Shown here: positions 47,110 through 55,809 of the stretch, piece by piece
Layout of the letters: each line of letters starts with the position of its first letter
How positions within the stretch are numbered: the stretch's first letter is position 1
NCBI GenBank assembly: GCA_963764805.1
Contig: CAVXUB010000006.1
Span: 248,001-312,000, forward strand
Direction of reading: 5' to 3'
Length of the DNA stretch: 64,000 nt
DNA from: CAVXUB01 sp963764805
Lineage (GTDB): Bacteria; Actinomycetota; Acidimicrobiia; Acidimicrobiales; Bog-793
Program-made: the position numbers and the translations under genes
Notes under the pieces: generated by a model
What the model saw: only the letters and a program-made list of their open reading frames with translations
Told to the model about the DNA's origin: nothing
Databases searched by the model: none

Positions 47110-48743
47110 TGCCGAAGATGTTGCGTTTCGACGATGTGGCGAGGCGCGGGCTCGAAGCCGGCGTCAACAAGCTCGCCGACACCGTCAAGGTCACACTCGG
47201 CCCGAAGGGGCGCAACGTCGTGCTCGACAAGAAGTTCGGCGCCCCGACAATCACCAACGACGGCGTCACCATCGCCAAGGAGGTCGAGCTCGACGACCCG
47301 TTCGAGAACCTCGGCGCCCAGCTGGTGAAGGAAGTCGCCACGAAGACCAATGACGTGGCCGGCGACGGCACCACCACGGCGACGGTGCTGGCACAGGCGC
47401 TCGTCCGCGAGGGACTCCGCAACGTGGCCGCCGGCGCCAACCCGATCGCCCTCAAGAAGGGCATCGACAAGGCTGTCGCCGCCGCCGTGGAGTCGATCCG
47501 GGAGCAGGCCAAGGAGATCGAGGGGAAGCACGAGATCGCCCAGATCGCTTCCATCTCGGCCGCCGACGCCTCGATCGGTGAGGTCCTGTCGGAGGCGATC
47601 GACAAGGTCGGCAAGGACGGGACGGTCACCGTCGAGGAGTCCAACACCTTCGGCCTGGAGCTCGAGTTCACCGAGGGCATGCAGTTCGACAAGGGCTACC
47701 TGTCGCCCTACTTCGTGACCGACGCGGAGCGCCAGGAGACGGTCTTCGAGGACCCCTACATCCTCATCACCAACCAGAAGATCAGCAACGTGCACGACCT
47801 CATCCCCGTGCTCGAGAAGGTCATGCAGTCGGCCAAGCCGCTCGTGATCATCGCCGAGGACGTCGAAGGGGAGGCGCTCGCCACCCTCGTCGTGAACAAG
47901 ATCCGCGGGACGTTCAACTCCGTGGCCGTCAAGGCGCCGGGCTTCGGCGATCGCCGAAAGGCCATGCTGCAGGACATCGCCGTCCTCACAGGGGCCCAGG
48001 TGATCTCTGAGGAGATCGGCCTCAAGCTGGAGTCGGCGACGCTCGATCTGCTCGGCCGTGCACGCCGCGTCGTGGTCAACAAGGAGAACACCACGGTCGT
48101 CGACGGTGATGGCTCGGCGGAGGAGATCAAGGCGCGGGTCGCGCAGATCAAGCGCGAGCTCGACGAGACCGAGTCCGACTGGGACCGCGAGAAGCTGCAG
48201 GAGCGTCTCGCCAAGCTTGCCGGCGGCGTCGCCGTCGTCAAGGTCGGGGCGGCCACCGAGGTGGAGCTCAAGGAGAAGAAGCACCGCATCGAGGATGCTC
48301 TATCGGCCACCCGGGCGGCCATCGAAGAGGGCATCGTCGCCGGTGGTGGCACCGCACTCGTCCGCACCCGTTCCTCGATCGACAAGGTCATCGAGGAGCT
48401 GGCGGGCGACGAGGTGACGGGCGCCAGGATCGTCCGGCGCGCGGTCGAGGAGCCGCTCAAGTGGATCGCCATCAACGCCGGGCTGGAGGGCGCTGTCGCC
48501 GTCCAGGAGGTCGAGGCGCTCGAGGGCACTTCCGGCCTCAACGCGGCTTCCGGCAACTACGAGGACCTCTCGAAGGCCGGCATCATCGACCCCGCGAAGG
48601 TGACCCGCTCTGCCCTGCAGAACGCCGCCTCCATCGCCGGCCTGATGCTGACGACCGAGGTCGTCGTCGTCGAGGCGCCGGAGAAGAAGCAGGCGAACCC
48701 GATGCCCGGTGGAGGCATGCCGGGCGGCATGGGGATGATGTAA
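47109..48743 (+). CDS. groEL: Chaperonin GroEL
   Basis: GroEL is the 60-kDa ring chaperonin. The 544 residues contain the ATP site VKVTLGPKGRNVVLDKKFG, DGTTTATVLAQALVREG and the family signature AAIEEGIVAGGGTAL. The C-terminus is the Gly/Met-rich GGGMPGGMGMM type found in housekeeping GroELs; the His-rich tail of some mycobacterial GroEL1 proteins is absent. It is co-transcribed with groES, and a strong terminator follows. Many actinobacteria have a second groEL elsewhere. Confidence 0.98.
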   Translation: MPKMLRFDDVARRGLEAGVNKLADTVKVTLGPKGRNVVLDKKFGAPTITNDGVTIAKEVELDDPFENLGAQLVKEVATKTNDVAGDGTTTATVLAQALVREGLRNVAAGANPIALKKGIDKAVAAAVESIREQAKEIEGKHEIAQIASISAADASIGEVLSEAIDKVGKDGTVTVEESNTFGLELEFTEGMQFDKGYLSPYFVTDAERQETVFEDPYILITNQKISNVHDLIPVLEKVMQSAKPLVIIAEDVEGEALATLVVNKIRGTFNSVAVKAPGFGDRRKAMLQDIAVLTGAQVISEEIGLKLESATLDLLGRARRVVVNKENTTVVDGDGSAEEIKARVAQIKRELDETESDWDREKLQERLAKLAGGVAVVKVGAATEVELKEKKHRIEDALSATRAAIEEGIVAGGGTALVRTRSSIDKVIEELAGDEVTGARIVRRAVEEPLKWIAINAGLEGAVAVQEVEALEGTSGLNAASGNYEDLSKAGIIDPAKVTRSALQNAASIAGLMLTTEVVVVEAPEKKQANPMPGGGMPGGMGMM

Positions 48744-48769
48744 GTCCCTGTTGCGCTGGTAGTCGGGAG

Positions 48770-48796
48770 CGGCCGGGCCTTCGGGCCCGGCCGTTT
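48770..48796 (+). terminator. Terminator of groES-groEL
   Basis: CGGCCGGGCC and GGCCCGGCCG form a perfect 10-bp stem with a TTCG tetraloop, followed by TTT. It begins 27 nt after the groEL stop. A UUCG loop on a GC stem is exceptionally stable, so this is a confident intrinsic terminator despite the short T-run. Confidence 0.85.
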
Positions 48797-48831
48797 CCAT
48801 TCGGGCGTGGTAGGTCGTGAGCGGGGTTCGA

Positions 48832-48837
48832 TACGCT
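48832..48837 (+). promoter_or_regulatory. -10-like box 6 nt before the Nudix start
   Basis: TACGCT ends six bases before the GTG at 48844. This spacing supports that GTG as the start of a leaderless mRNA over the in-frame GTG at 48817. Confidence 0.35.
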
Positions 48838-48843
48838 CGCCGG

Positions 48844-49545
48844 GTGACGGGAGGTTTCGAGCCGGGGCATCCGGCACTGCGCCGGTATCGGCAGGCGATC
48901 CCACGCCCGCCGACGGCAGTGCCGGGCGGTGTCGCTCCCTGGGCCGCCTATGCGGCCTCCGGCCCCCTCGACCTGCAGGCGGTGGGCTCGCGGCTGCGGG
49001 CCGGATTGGTACCGGTCGACGCCCCTCTCGAGCGACCGTCCACGGCAGCCGTCCTGATCCTCCTGTTCGAGGTCGCATCCGCCGCCCAGGTGATGCTCAT
49101 CCGCCGGGGCACGACGCTGCTCGCCAGCCCGGGGGAGATCGCCTTCCCGGGCGGCAGGATCGAACCCGGTGAGACGCCGCTCGAGGCCGCACTGCGCGAA
49201 ACCGAGGAGGAGATCGCTCTCCCCCGCGATGAGGTGGATGTCGTCGGCAGGCTGGCGGTGCTGGAGGGCTCGCGCCGGCGGGGAACCATCGTTCCCTTCG
49301 TCGGGTTCGTCGGTGCGATGCCGGCCGTGGAGGCCCACCCGGTGGAGGTCGACGCCATCATCACCGTCCGGATCAGCGATCTGCTGGCAGACGGCGCCTG
49401 GTGGGAGGAGATCTGGAGCGCCGAGGAGGCGCAGACGTCCAACCTCCCGTTCTTCGCGGGCGAGCACTTCCTCGGCGACGACATGATCTGGGGGGCGAGC
49501 GCCCGCATGTTGACGGACCTGCTGCAGCTGATCGCCCGCCAGTAG
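48844..49545 (+). CDS. Nudix hydrolase (CoA pyrophosphatase-like)
   Basis: Nudix enzymes cleave nucleoside diphosphates linked to another group. The Nudix box GRIEPGETPLEAALRETEEE begins near residue 107 of the protein; all acidic metal ligands are present, and the late Gly of the consensus is replaced by Ala. The segment IRRGTTLLASPGEIAFPGGR just before it resembles CoA pyrophosphatases of the NudL group, so CoA or a related molecule is a reasonable but unproven substrate. The N-terminal 60 residues are Pro/Ala-rich. The start at GTG 48844 is chosen from the -10 spacing; GTG 48817 would add nine residues. Confidence 0.85.
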   Translation: MTGGFEPGHPALRRYRQAIPRPPTAVPGGVAPWAAYAASGPLDLQAVGSRLRAGLVPVDAPLERPSTAAVLILLFEVASAAQVMLIRRGTTLLASPGEIAFPGGRIEPGETPLEAALRETEEEIALPRDEVDVVGRLAVLEGSRRRGTIVPFVGFVGAMPAVEAHPVEVDAIITVRISDLLADGAWWEEIWSAEEAQTSNLPFFAGEHFLGDDMIWGASARMLTDLLQLIARQ

Positions 49546-49582
49546 CGGGTTGCGTTCCTCCGTAGTGCAGCTAGTCGCTGGT

Positions 49583-49588
49583 TAATCT
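49583..49588 (+). promoter_or_regulatory. -10-like box 6 nt before the 49595 start
   Basis: TAATCT ends six bases ahead of the GTG at 49595 (nine before the ATG). It would start transcription on the initiation codon of the membrane-protein gene. Confidence 0.4.
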
Positions 49589-49594
49589 GTCGCC

Positions 49595-51596
49595 GTGATG
49601 GATACCGGTCAGCGCGTCGCGCCGCGCGCTCTCTTGGAATCCGTCGGGATGCCGAGCGCGCGAAGACGGACCGCGCTGTGGTGGGCGATCACGATCTGCA
49701 TCTACCTGGCGATCGCCTGCCTCGCCTACTGGCCCGTCGAGCCGCTGAGCCGCTCTCACCTGTCCTATTGCGCATGCAGCGATTCGGCGCAAGAGACGTG
49801 GTTCCTCGCCTGGCCGGCATATGCCATCAGGCACGCCCGCGACCCGTTCCTCACCTCGTACATCAACGCCCCCCGTGGCGTGAACCTGGCGCTCAACACC
49901 TCGATGCCGCTGCTCGGGATCATCGCTTCTCCCATCACCTGGCTGCGGGGTCCCGTAGCCGCCTTCAACTTCATGATGCGCCTGTCGTTCGTCCTCTCGG
50001 CGACGTCGATGACGTTCGTGCTGCGCCGATTCACGAGATGGTGGCCGGCTGCATTCGCAGGGGGCCTCCTCTACGGGTTTTCCCCCTACATGGTCGGCCA
50101 GGGCAACGGCCATCTGTTCCTGACGTTCGTCCCGTTGCCGCCGCTGATCGTCTACTGCGTCTACCGGCTCGTCAGGCCCGCCGCAGGTGCTGCCGGTGCC
50201 GCAGGTGCCGACGGTGCTGCCGGCGACGCTCGATCGCCCCGGCCCGCCGGCGACTCTCTCTCGCCGGGTTCCCCCGGAGACGTTCGCTCACCCGGGGACG
50301 CACGGCGATTGGGACTCACCCTCGGAGTGCTCTGCGTGCTCCAGTTCCTGATCTCGATCGAGATCCTCGTCACGACGGGCCTTTTCGTGGCCATCGGCCT
50401 GGCCATCTTCTTCTTGCGGGACCCGCGGCGGCTGGCTCGCTCCTCCACCGGTCTGTTCGGCATCCTCTGGGCCCTGGCGCTGTTCGTGCCGTTGGTGGCC
50501 TTCCCCACCTGGGTGTTCCTGCGCGGCCCGCAGCACGTGATCGGGCCTCCCCACGCGGTGGCCGGGATCGCCCCCTTCCGTTCGGACCTGCTCGGCCCGA
50601 TCGTCCCGACGGCCAACGAGATCGTCGGCCCCTCCCGCCTGATTGCCATCGGCACCAGCTTCGCCCTCGGCGACCGCCCGGAGAACGGGATCTACATCGG
50701 CATCCCGCTGCTGGTGCTGCTGATCTTCCTCGTGTTTCGCTGCCGGCGGCAGGGGGTCGTGCTGCTCGCCGCCTCGGTAGGGCTGTGCGCGCTCGTGCTG
50801 GCGCTCGGAACGCCCTTGACGATCGACAACCGCCCGACGAGCGTCACGCTGCCGTTCGTCTGGCTCACCCACGTGCCCGTGCTGCAAGGAATCCTGGCGC
50901 TGCGCTTCTCTCTCTACGTGCAGATGGTGGCGGCGTTCGTTCTCGGCGTCGGCCTCGAAACGATGCGGCGAGAGGGGATACTGGGACGCCGCTCCGGCGG
51001 CGCGTGCGATGAGGGAGAGGGTGTCATGGTCTCGGCCGCTGCTCGTGGCATCGATCGGGGCGGTGGCCCTCGTACCGCTCGTCCCCCGCTACCCCTACCC
51101 GAGCCAACCGACGATGGTGCCCCCCTATTTCACCAGCGAATCGGTCCAGCGGGTGGCGGCCGGGAGTCTCGTGCTCACCTACCCTTACGACATCGACCCG
51201 GACAACGAGGCGATGCTCTGGCAGGCGGCGAGCGGGATGCGGTTCCGGATATTCGGCGGGCAAGCGGCTCGACCGGGACCTGACGGGAGGACGACCAGCA
51301 CGGTGCAGACGTTGCAACCGGCGGCGGTGGAGCAGCTGTTCCGCTCGGCGATGTACGGGGCCGGCCGGCCCGGCGGGGCACCGGCGCCTGAGACCGCGGC
51401 CGCGGTCGCTGCCGTGAAGGCCTTCTGCGCCCGCTACCGGGTCCAGGCTGTGGTCGCCGACCCGATCGGCGTCGATCCGCAGGAGGCGATCTCGGTAGTC
51501 TCCGCCGCACTCGGGTCGCCGCAACTCGTCGGCGGGGTCTACGTCTGGTACCTCGACCGAGCCGGTGCCACCGCCGGGGGCGGGGCGCGCTCTTGA
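49595..51596 (+). CDS. GT-C-like polytopic membrane protein (one frame break)
   Basis: This large membrane protein resembles GT-C or YfhO-type glycosyltransferase families, but I cannot name the family firmly. It begins with one membrane helix (ALWWAITICIYLAIACLAYW), then a periplasmic loop CSDSAQETWFLAWPAYAIRH and GVNLALNTSMPLLGIIA. About ten more helices follow, interrupted near residue 195 by a polar Gly/Ala/Asp and Ser/Pro-rich insert (AAGAAGADGAAGDARSPRP). The frame changes near 51000; dropping one base joins it to LLVASIGAVALVPLVPRYPY and a soluble C-terminal domain of about 170 residues. Corrected length is about 666 residues. The following gene overlaps its stop. Confidence 0.7.
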
Positions 51597-53236
51597 TGGC
51601 CCCGCCGGCACACGCCGTCCGCCGCCCTCAGATGTCGCCACGGAGGCCTGCCACCGCACGGCCGCGGCTCGTCTTCATGGCGAGCCTGGTGCTGTTCTTC
51701 TTGATGTTCTCGGCTTGGAGCCTCGGGACCCCCGTGGCCGGCTCCCCCGACGAGCCGAACCACATCATCAAGGCCGTGGCGGTTGCTCACGGGCAGTTCC
51801 TCGGGCAGCAGCCTGACGGGCCGGGAAGCCCCTTCGTTGTCGTGAAGGCGCCGCAGTTCTACATCGACACCGGGAAGGTGCCGGAGTGTTTCGCCTTCAA
51901 GAACACGGTTCCTGCGTCGTGCGAGCCGGCGCTGCAGGGCTCTGCCAAGCCGGCGCCGGTCGCCATCTACACCGGCCGCTACCCGCCGCTCTACTACCTC
52001 CTGGTCGGGATCCCGAGTCTCTTCACGACATCGACCGCCGGCGTGTACCTGATGCGACTGGTGAGCGGCCTCTTGAGCTCACTGATGCTGGCGCTGGCCG
52101 TTGCCTCCGTCGTCGCCTGGTCCCGCTCCCGGTTCCTGCTGGCGGGGGTGGCGGTCGCTGCCACGCCCTCCTTGTTCTTCTTCGGCGGGGTTGTCAACCC
52201 GAGCGGCTTCGAGATCGCATGCGCGATCTGCCTTTGGTGCTCGGGATTGCTGCTGGTGCTCGAGCGGGCGGCCGCTCCCCCGCGGGGACTAGTGGCGGTG
52301 GTTGCCGTCTCCGGGTCGCTGTTCGTGCTCGTGCGTGGGCTGTCGCCGCTCTGGCTGGCGATGATCGGCGTCACCTTGCTGGCGCTCTGCGACAGGCGGT
52401 CTCTGGTGTCGCTCCTTCGCTCCCGCAGCGTGCAAGTTGCTGGCGCGGTGCTGGTGGCCGTCGGGGGCGTTGCGGTGGCATGGATCTTCGGCGCGCACAC
52501 GCTCGACGTCTTGCCGAGCATCAACCTGGCCGCCAAGGGGACTCCCACCACGACCATCTACATGACCGTCTTCGACAACACGGGGCGCTTCCTCACCGAG
52601 ATGATCGGCAAGTTCGGCTGGCTGGACACGCTCTCTCCCGCTGGAACCTATCTGGCGTGGTACGGGGCGATCGGAGGCATCCTCTTGATCGGTGCGGCGC
52701 TGGCGGGTCGGCGCCGCGCCCTTGTGCTGGTGGCCGTCGTCGCGGCGACGGTCGTCGTCCCTGTCCTCATCTCGGCTTCGCACGTGCGGACGGCGGGGTA
52801 CGTGTGGCAGGGCAAGGACACCCTTCCCTTCGCGGTCGGCGTCCCGCTGGTCGCTGCTGCGCTGGCGGGCTGTGCCGAGCCGTTCCGGAGCTACCGCACC
52901 CGCATGACTGCCATCCTGGCCCTGGTGCTGGCGGTCGCCTCGGTGTTCGCCTTCGCCGCCTTCCTGCGTCGGGACGCCGTCGGCCTGCTCGGCCCGCACG
53001 ACTTCTTCGGCAGAGGCTGGCAGCCGCCGCTCGGCAACCTGGGGCTCTTCGTGGGCTACGCGGTCGTCGCCCTCCTCGGCGCCTCGATGTACACCGCCCT
53101 CGTCGCCACGACGCCGGTCGCTCCCGGGCACGACGCCCCGGCGCCGGTCGCTGCGGGGGATGCGAGCCGGGAGGGGGCAGCAGACGAGATGTCGGAGCGG
53201 GCGGACCAACTCGCCAGGCGAGACAGCTGGCGGTGA
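51596..53236 (+). CDS. DUF2142 family membrane protein
   Basis: This protein matches DUF2142, a GT-C-like family seen in polysaccharide gene clusters. The hallmark comes right after the first helix: GTPVAGSPDEPNHIIKAVAV, with the acidic pair typical of GT-C active sites. The later loop TGRYPPLYYLLVGIPS is also family-typical. About ten to twelve hydrophobic segments cover residues 25-500, and the C-terminus is polar. The ATG at 51596 overlaps the stop of the preceding membrane gene, so the two are coupled and probably act together. 546 residues. Substrate unknown. Confidence 0.8.
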   Translation: MAPPAHAVRRPQMSPRRPATARPRLVFMASLVLFFLMFSAWSLGTPVAGSPDEPNHIIKAVAVAHGQFLGQQPDGPGSPFVVVKAPQFYIDTGKVPECFAFKNTVPASCEPALQGSAKPAPVAIYTGRYPPLYYLLVGIPSLFTTSTAGVYLMRLVSGLLSSLMLALAVASVVAWSRSRFLLAGVAVAATPSLFFFGGVVNPSGFEIACAICLWCSGLLLVLERAAAPPRGLVAVVAVSGSLFVLVRGLSPLWLAMIGVTLLALCDRRSLVSLLRSRSVQVAGAVLVAVGGVAVAWIFGAHTLDVLPSINLAAKGTPTTTIYMTVFDNTGRFLTEMIGKFGWLDTLSPAGTYLAWYGAIGGILLIGAALAGRRRALVLVAVVAATVVVPVLISASHVRTAGYVWQGKDTLPFAVGVPLVAAALAGCAEPFRSYRTRMTAILALVLAVASVFAFAAFLRRDAVGLLGPHDFFGRGWQPPLGNLGLFVGYAVVALLGASMYTALVATTPVAPGHDAPAPVAAGDASREGAADEMSERADQLARRDSWR

Positions 53237-53268
53237 GTCGATGGTTCGATCGCCGAGAGCCGAACCCG

Positions 53269-53274
53269 TAGAAT
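53269..53274 (+). promoter_or_regulatory. Candidate -10 of guaB3
   Basis: TAGAAT lies 35 nt before the guaB3 GTG; TTCGAT at 53245-53250, 18 nt upstream of it, is a weak -35. This would give a short leader containing the GAGAGGGAG ribosome-binding site. Confidence 0.4.
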
Positions 53275-53309
53275 CTGTTCTTTGACGGGGAGCGAGAGGG
53301 AGCAGCAGC

Positions 53310-54474
53310 GTGGCTGAGGTAGAGATCGGCATCGGGAAGTCGGGTCGCCGGGCCTATGGCTTCGACGACATAGCAATCGTTCCCTCCCGACGGACGCGGG
53401 ATCCCGAGGACGTGGACATCTCCTGGGAGATCGACGCGTATCGTTTCGAGCTGCCTTTGATGGCTTCTGCCATGGACGGGGTCGTCTCGCCCGCGACCGC
53501 CATCGCCATCGGTCGCCTCGGTGGCGTCGGCGTGCTGAACCTCGAAGGACTGTGGACCCGCTACGAGGATCCGGAGCCGCTGCTGCGTGAGATCGCCGAG
53601 CTGGACGCCGACAAGGCGACGGCGCGGATGCAGCAGATCTACATGGAGCCGGTGAAGTCCGAGCTCGTCAGCCAGCGGATCCGGGAGATCAAGGACGCCG
53701 GCGTGGTCGCCTGCGCGTCGCTCACGCCCCAGCGCACGGCCCAGTACGCCGATGCCGTGCTCGAGGCACAGCTCGACCTGCTGGTGATCCAGGGCACCGT
53801 CGTATCTGCCGAGCACGTGTCCAGGTCGGTCGAGCCGCTGAACCTGAAGCGGTTCATCCGTGAGTTCGACATCCCCGTGATCGTCGGCGGTTGCGCCTCC
53901 TACCAGGCCGCCCTTCACCTGATGCGGACGGGCGCAGTCGGGATCCTGGTCGGCGTCGGCCCCGGCAACGCCTGCACGACGCGGGGAGTCCTCGGTGTCG
54001 GCGTTCCGCAGGCGACTGCCATCGCCGACGCGGCGGGAGCCCGCATGCGCCATCTCGAGGAGACGGGCGTGTACGTGCACGTGATCGCCGATGGCGGGAT
54101 GTCGAGGGGTGGAGACGTGGCCAAGGCCATCGCCTGCGGCGCCGATTCGGTGATGATCGGGTCGCCGCTGGCAGCGGCCCACGAGGCGCCCGGCCACGGT
54201 TACCACTGGGGGATGGCTACGTTCCACCCGTCGCTGCCCCGGGGCGCCCGGGTGAAGGTCCAGCGAGCGCGGCACCTTGAAAGAGATCCTGCTCGGCCCG
54301 GCGCACGAGAACGACGGGCGACTGAACCTGTTCGGGGCGCTCCGCACTTCGATGGCCACCTGCGGCTACGAGACCGTCCGCGAGTTCCACAAGGCGGAGG
54401 TCATGGTCGCCCCGGCGCTCCAGACCGAGGGGAAGCAGCTGCAGCGCTCGCAGAGCGTGGGGATGGGCAGCTAG
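53310..54474 (+). CDS. guaB3: IMP dehydrogenase-related protein GuaB3 (one frame break)
   Basis: GuaB3 is a paralogue of IMP dehydrogenase and GMP reductase, common in actinobacteria and cyanobacteria; its exact role here is not certain. The barrel starts with YGFDDIAIVPSRRTRDPEDV and LPLMASAMDGVVSPATAIAI. The loop with the active-site Cys reads GVGPGNACTTRGVLGVGVPQ, as in GuaB3, and VIADGGMSRGGDVAKAIACG binds phosphate. No CBS domains are present. The frame breaks near 54260; dropping one C gives RVKVSERGTLKEILLGPAHE and the end QLQRSQSVGMGS. Corrected length 387 residues, normal. Confidence 0.92.
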
Positions 54475-54484
54475 CTCGTTCCGG

Positions 54485-54501
54485 CGCGGCCCTGGGCCGC
54501 G
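54485..54501. terminator. Hairpin between convergent guaB3 and lipoprotein gene
   Basis: CGCGGCC and GGCCGCG form a perfect 7-bp stem with a CTG loop, 10 nt after the guaB3 stop and 11 nt from the end of the minus-strand gene. It probably ends both transcripts. Confidence 0.5.
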
Positions 54502-54512
54502 AACCGTCGGGG

Positions 54513-55732
54513 TCAGGCGATGACACCGCCGGCCGGCAAGGTGGTGGCGCTGATCGTCTCCGACTCCTGGCCGATCACGTCGACCGGCTGATGCGAGCCG
54601 GCGGCCGGAACGATCGCCACGTCGAGATCGATCGTGTGCATCGTCACCTCCGAGTACGAGCCCGGTGCGACGAAGTCGCCAAGCAGTTGCCTGTTCGCCG
54701 GCTGCACGATCGGCTGCGATCCCGCCGTGATGATCACTGTCTCGTAGAGCGCAAAGGTGACGATGGCGCCGCCACCCGATAGCACGCGTAGGCGGGCAGC
54801 GGGCAGGTTGGCGAGGCGACGCCGGGCAGCGCCACCTTGGGAGGCGTCGTGCTGAAGATGTCCTTGTACGAGTCGCCCTGCTGGTTGACCCAGTACTGGT
54901 AGGCCTGATCGGGGTCGCCGGCACCCTGCGCTCCGTATACGGCAGCGAAACCTGAGCCGAACTTCCCCGTCGACACCTCTGCGCTCAGGGCGCCGCCCGC
55001 CGCCGCCGCCACCTGCCCGGGAGCCATCACAAGTCCGTTGCCATCCGACGCTTGCACCACTTCTGCGAAGCCTCCCGGCGCCGTCTTGGGCGGCGGCACC
55101 TTGTACCCCGGGGGCGTGGCTCCCATGATGTTCGGCGCCGCGTCGAGCTTCCATGGCGCTGCTGCCGAGGTCTTCACGAAAGTGAAGAAGGCTTCCGACA
55201 ACGGGTTTCCGGCGCTCTTCTCGGTGACGAGAGACGAGGCGTACGCAGGGTAGGAGGTCTGCTTGGGCACGAACGGGACGGTCGACGTCGACGAGAAGGG
55301 AGGCTCAGAGGTGGCGACACCTGAGGAGCGCAGCTCGGTGTAGGTGATGTCGTCTGCGATGTCCTGCAGGCACGCCTCGTGGCCGTCCTGCAGGGCTATT
55401 GAGAGCCGGGAGTTGGCCAGGTTGTTGGCGGCGCTGTCGGCACTGACGATGGCGGTCATCCCGCCGGGTGTCACCACCGGCGACCCGGCTGGTGGCGAAG
55501 TGGTGGGAGTTGCGGCGTTGCCGCCCGTGTTGCCGGTGGTGGTGCCAGTGGCGCCCGTGCCGGGATGGGTAGTAGTCGTGTGGCCGGCGGACCCTTGTGT
55601 AGTCGCCGTATTGCCGCCTTGGGCGGCGGGGGCCGACGAGCAGGCGGCGAGGGCCAGCCCCGCGGCGGCTAGAACCAGCGCTCTCGCCGCTCTCGCCGTC
55701 CGCCGACCATGAAGACGCTTCCTGCGGCTCAT
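54513..55732 (-). CDS. Putative lipoprotein of unknown function (one frame break)
   Basis: I do not recognise a family. The N-terminus is a lipoprotein signal: a basic start (MSRRKRLHGRRTARAAR), a hydrophobic stretch and the lipobox LAACSS with Cys near residue 31. A Thr/Gly/Pro-rich linker of about 50 residues follows (TTTTHPGTGATGTTTGNTGG), and then a polar domain rich in Ala, Ser and Thr. The frame changes near 54778, joining CPLPAYACYR to GGAIVTFALYETVIITAGSQ and an end at 54513. Corrected length about 406 residues. It lies on the opposite strand between guaB3 and guaA. Attachment to the outer face of the membrane is inferred from the lipobox. Confidence 0.7.
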
Positions 55733-55746
55733 TTCCTGCGGCTCAT
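55719..55746 (-). repeat. 14-bp tandem duplication at the lipoprotein start
   Basis: Two identical 14-bp copies lie at 55719-55732 and 55733-55746. On the minus strand each starts ATGAGCCGCAGGAA. The upstream copy encodes MSRRK and then TGA, and that TGA overlaps the ATG of the second copy, which opens the real gene. So a five-codon leader ORF is coupled to the lipoprotein gene. Confidence 0.9.
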
Positions 55747-55755
55747 TTCGGGCGA

Positions 55756-55761
55756 ATGGTA
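55756..55761 (-). promoter_or_regulatory. -10-like box near the duplicated lipoprotein start
   Basis: TACCAT on the minus strand is nine bases ahead of the first ATG copy at 55746. If it is the -10, the mRNA would begin close to or at the five-codon leader ORF. Confidence 0.3.
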
Positions 55762-55797
55762 TCCGACGAGGTTCCGGGGAGCGGTGTCGGCAGGCAG

Positions 55798-55803
55798 TAG
55801 CGT
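55798..55803 (+). promoter_or_regulatory. -10-like box 6 nt before the guaA start
   Basis: TAGCGT ends six bases before the guaA ATG, and no Shine-Dalgarno sequence precedes that ATG. This fits a leaderless guaA mRNA. Confidence 0.4.
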
Positions 55804-55809
55804 TGATCT

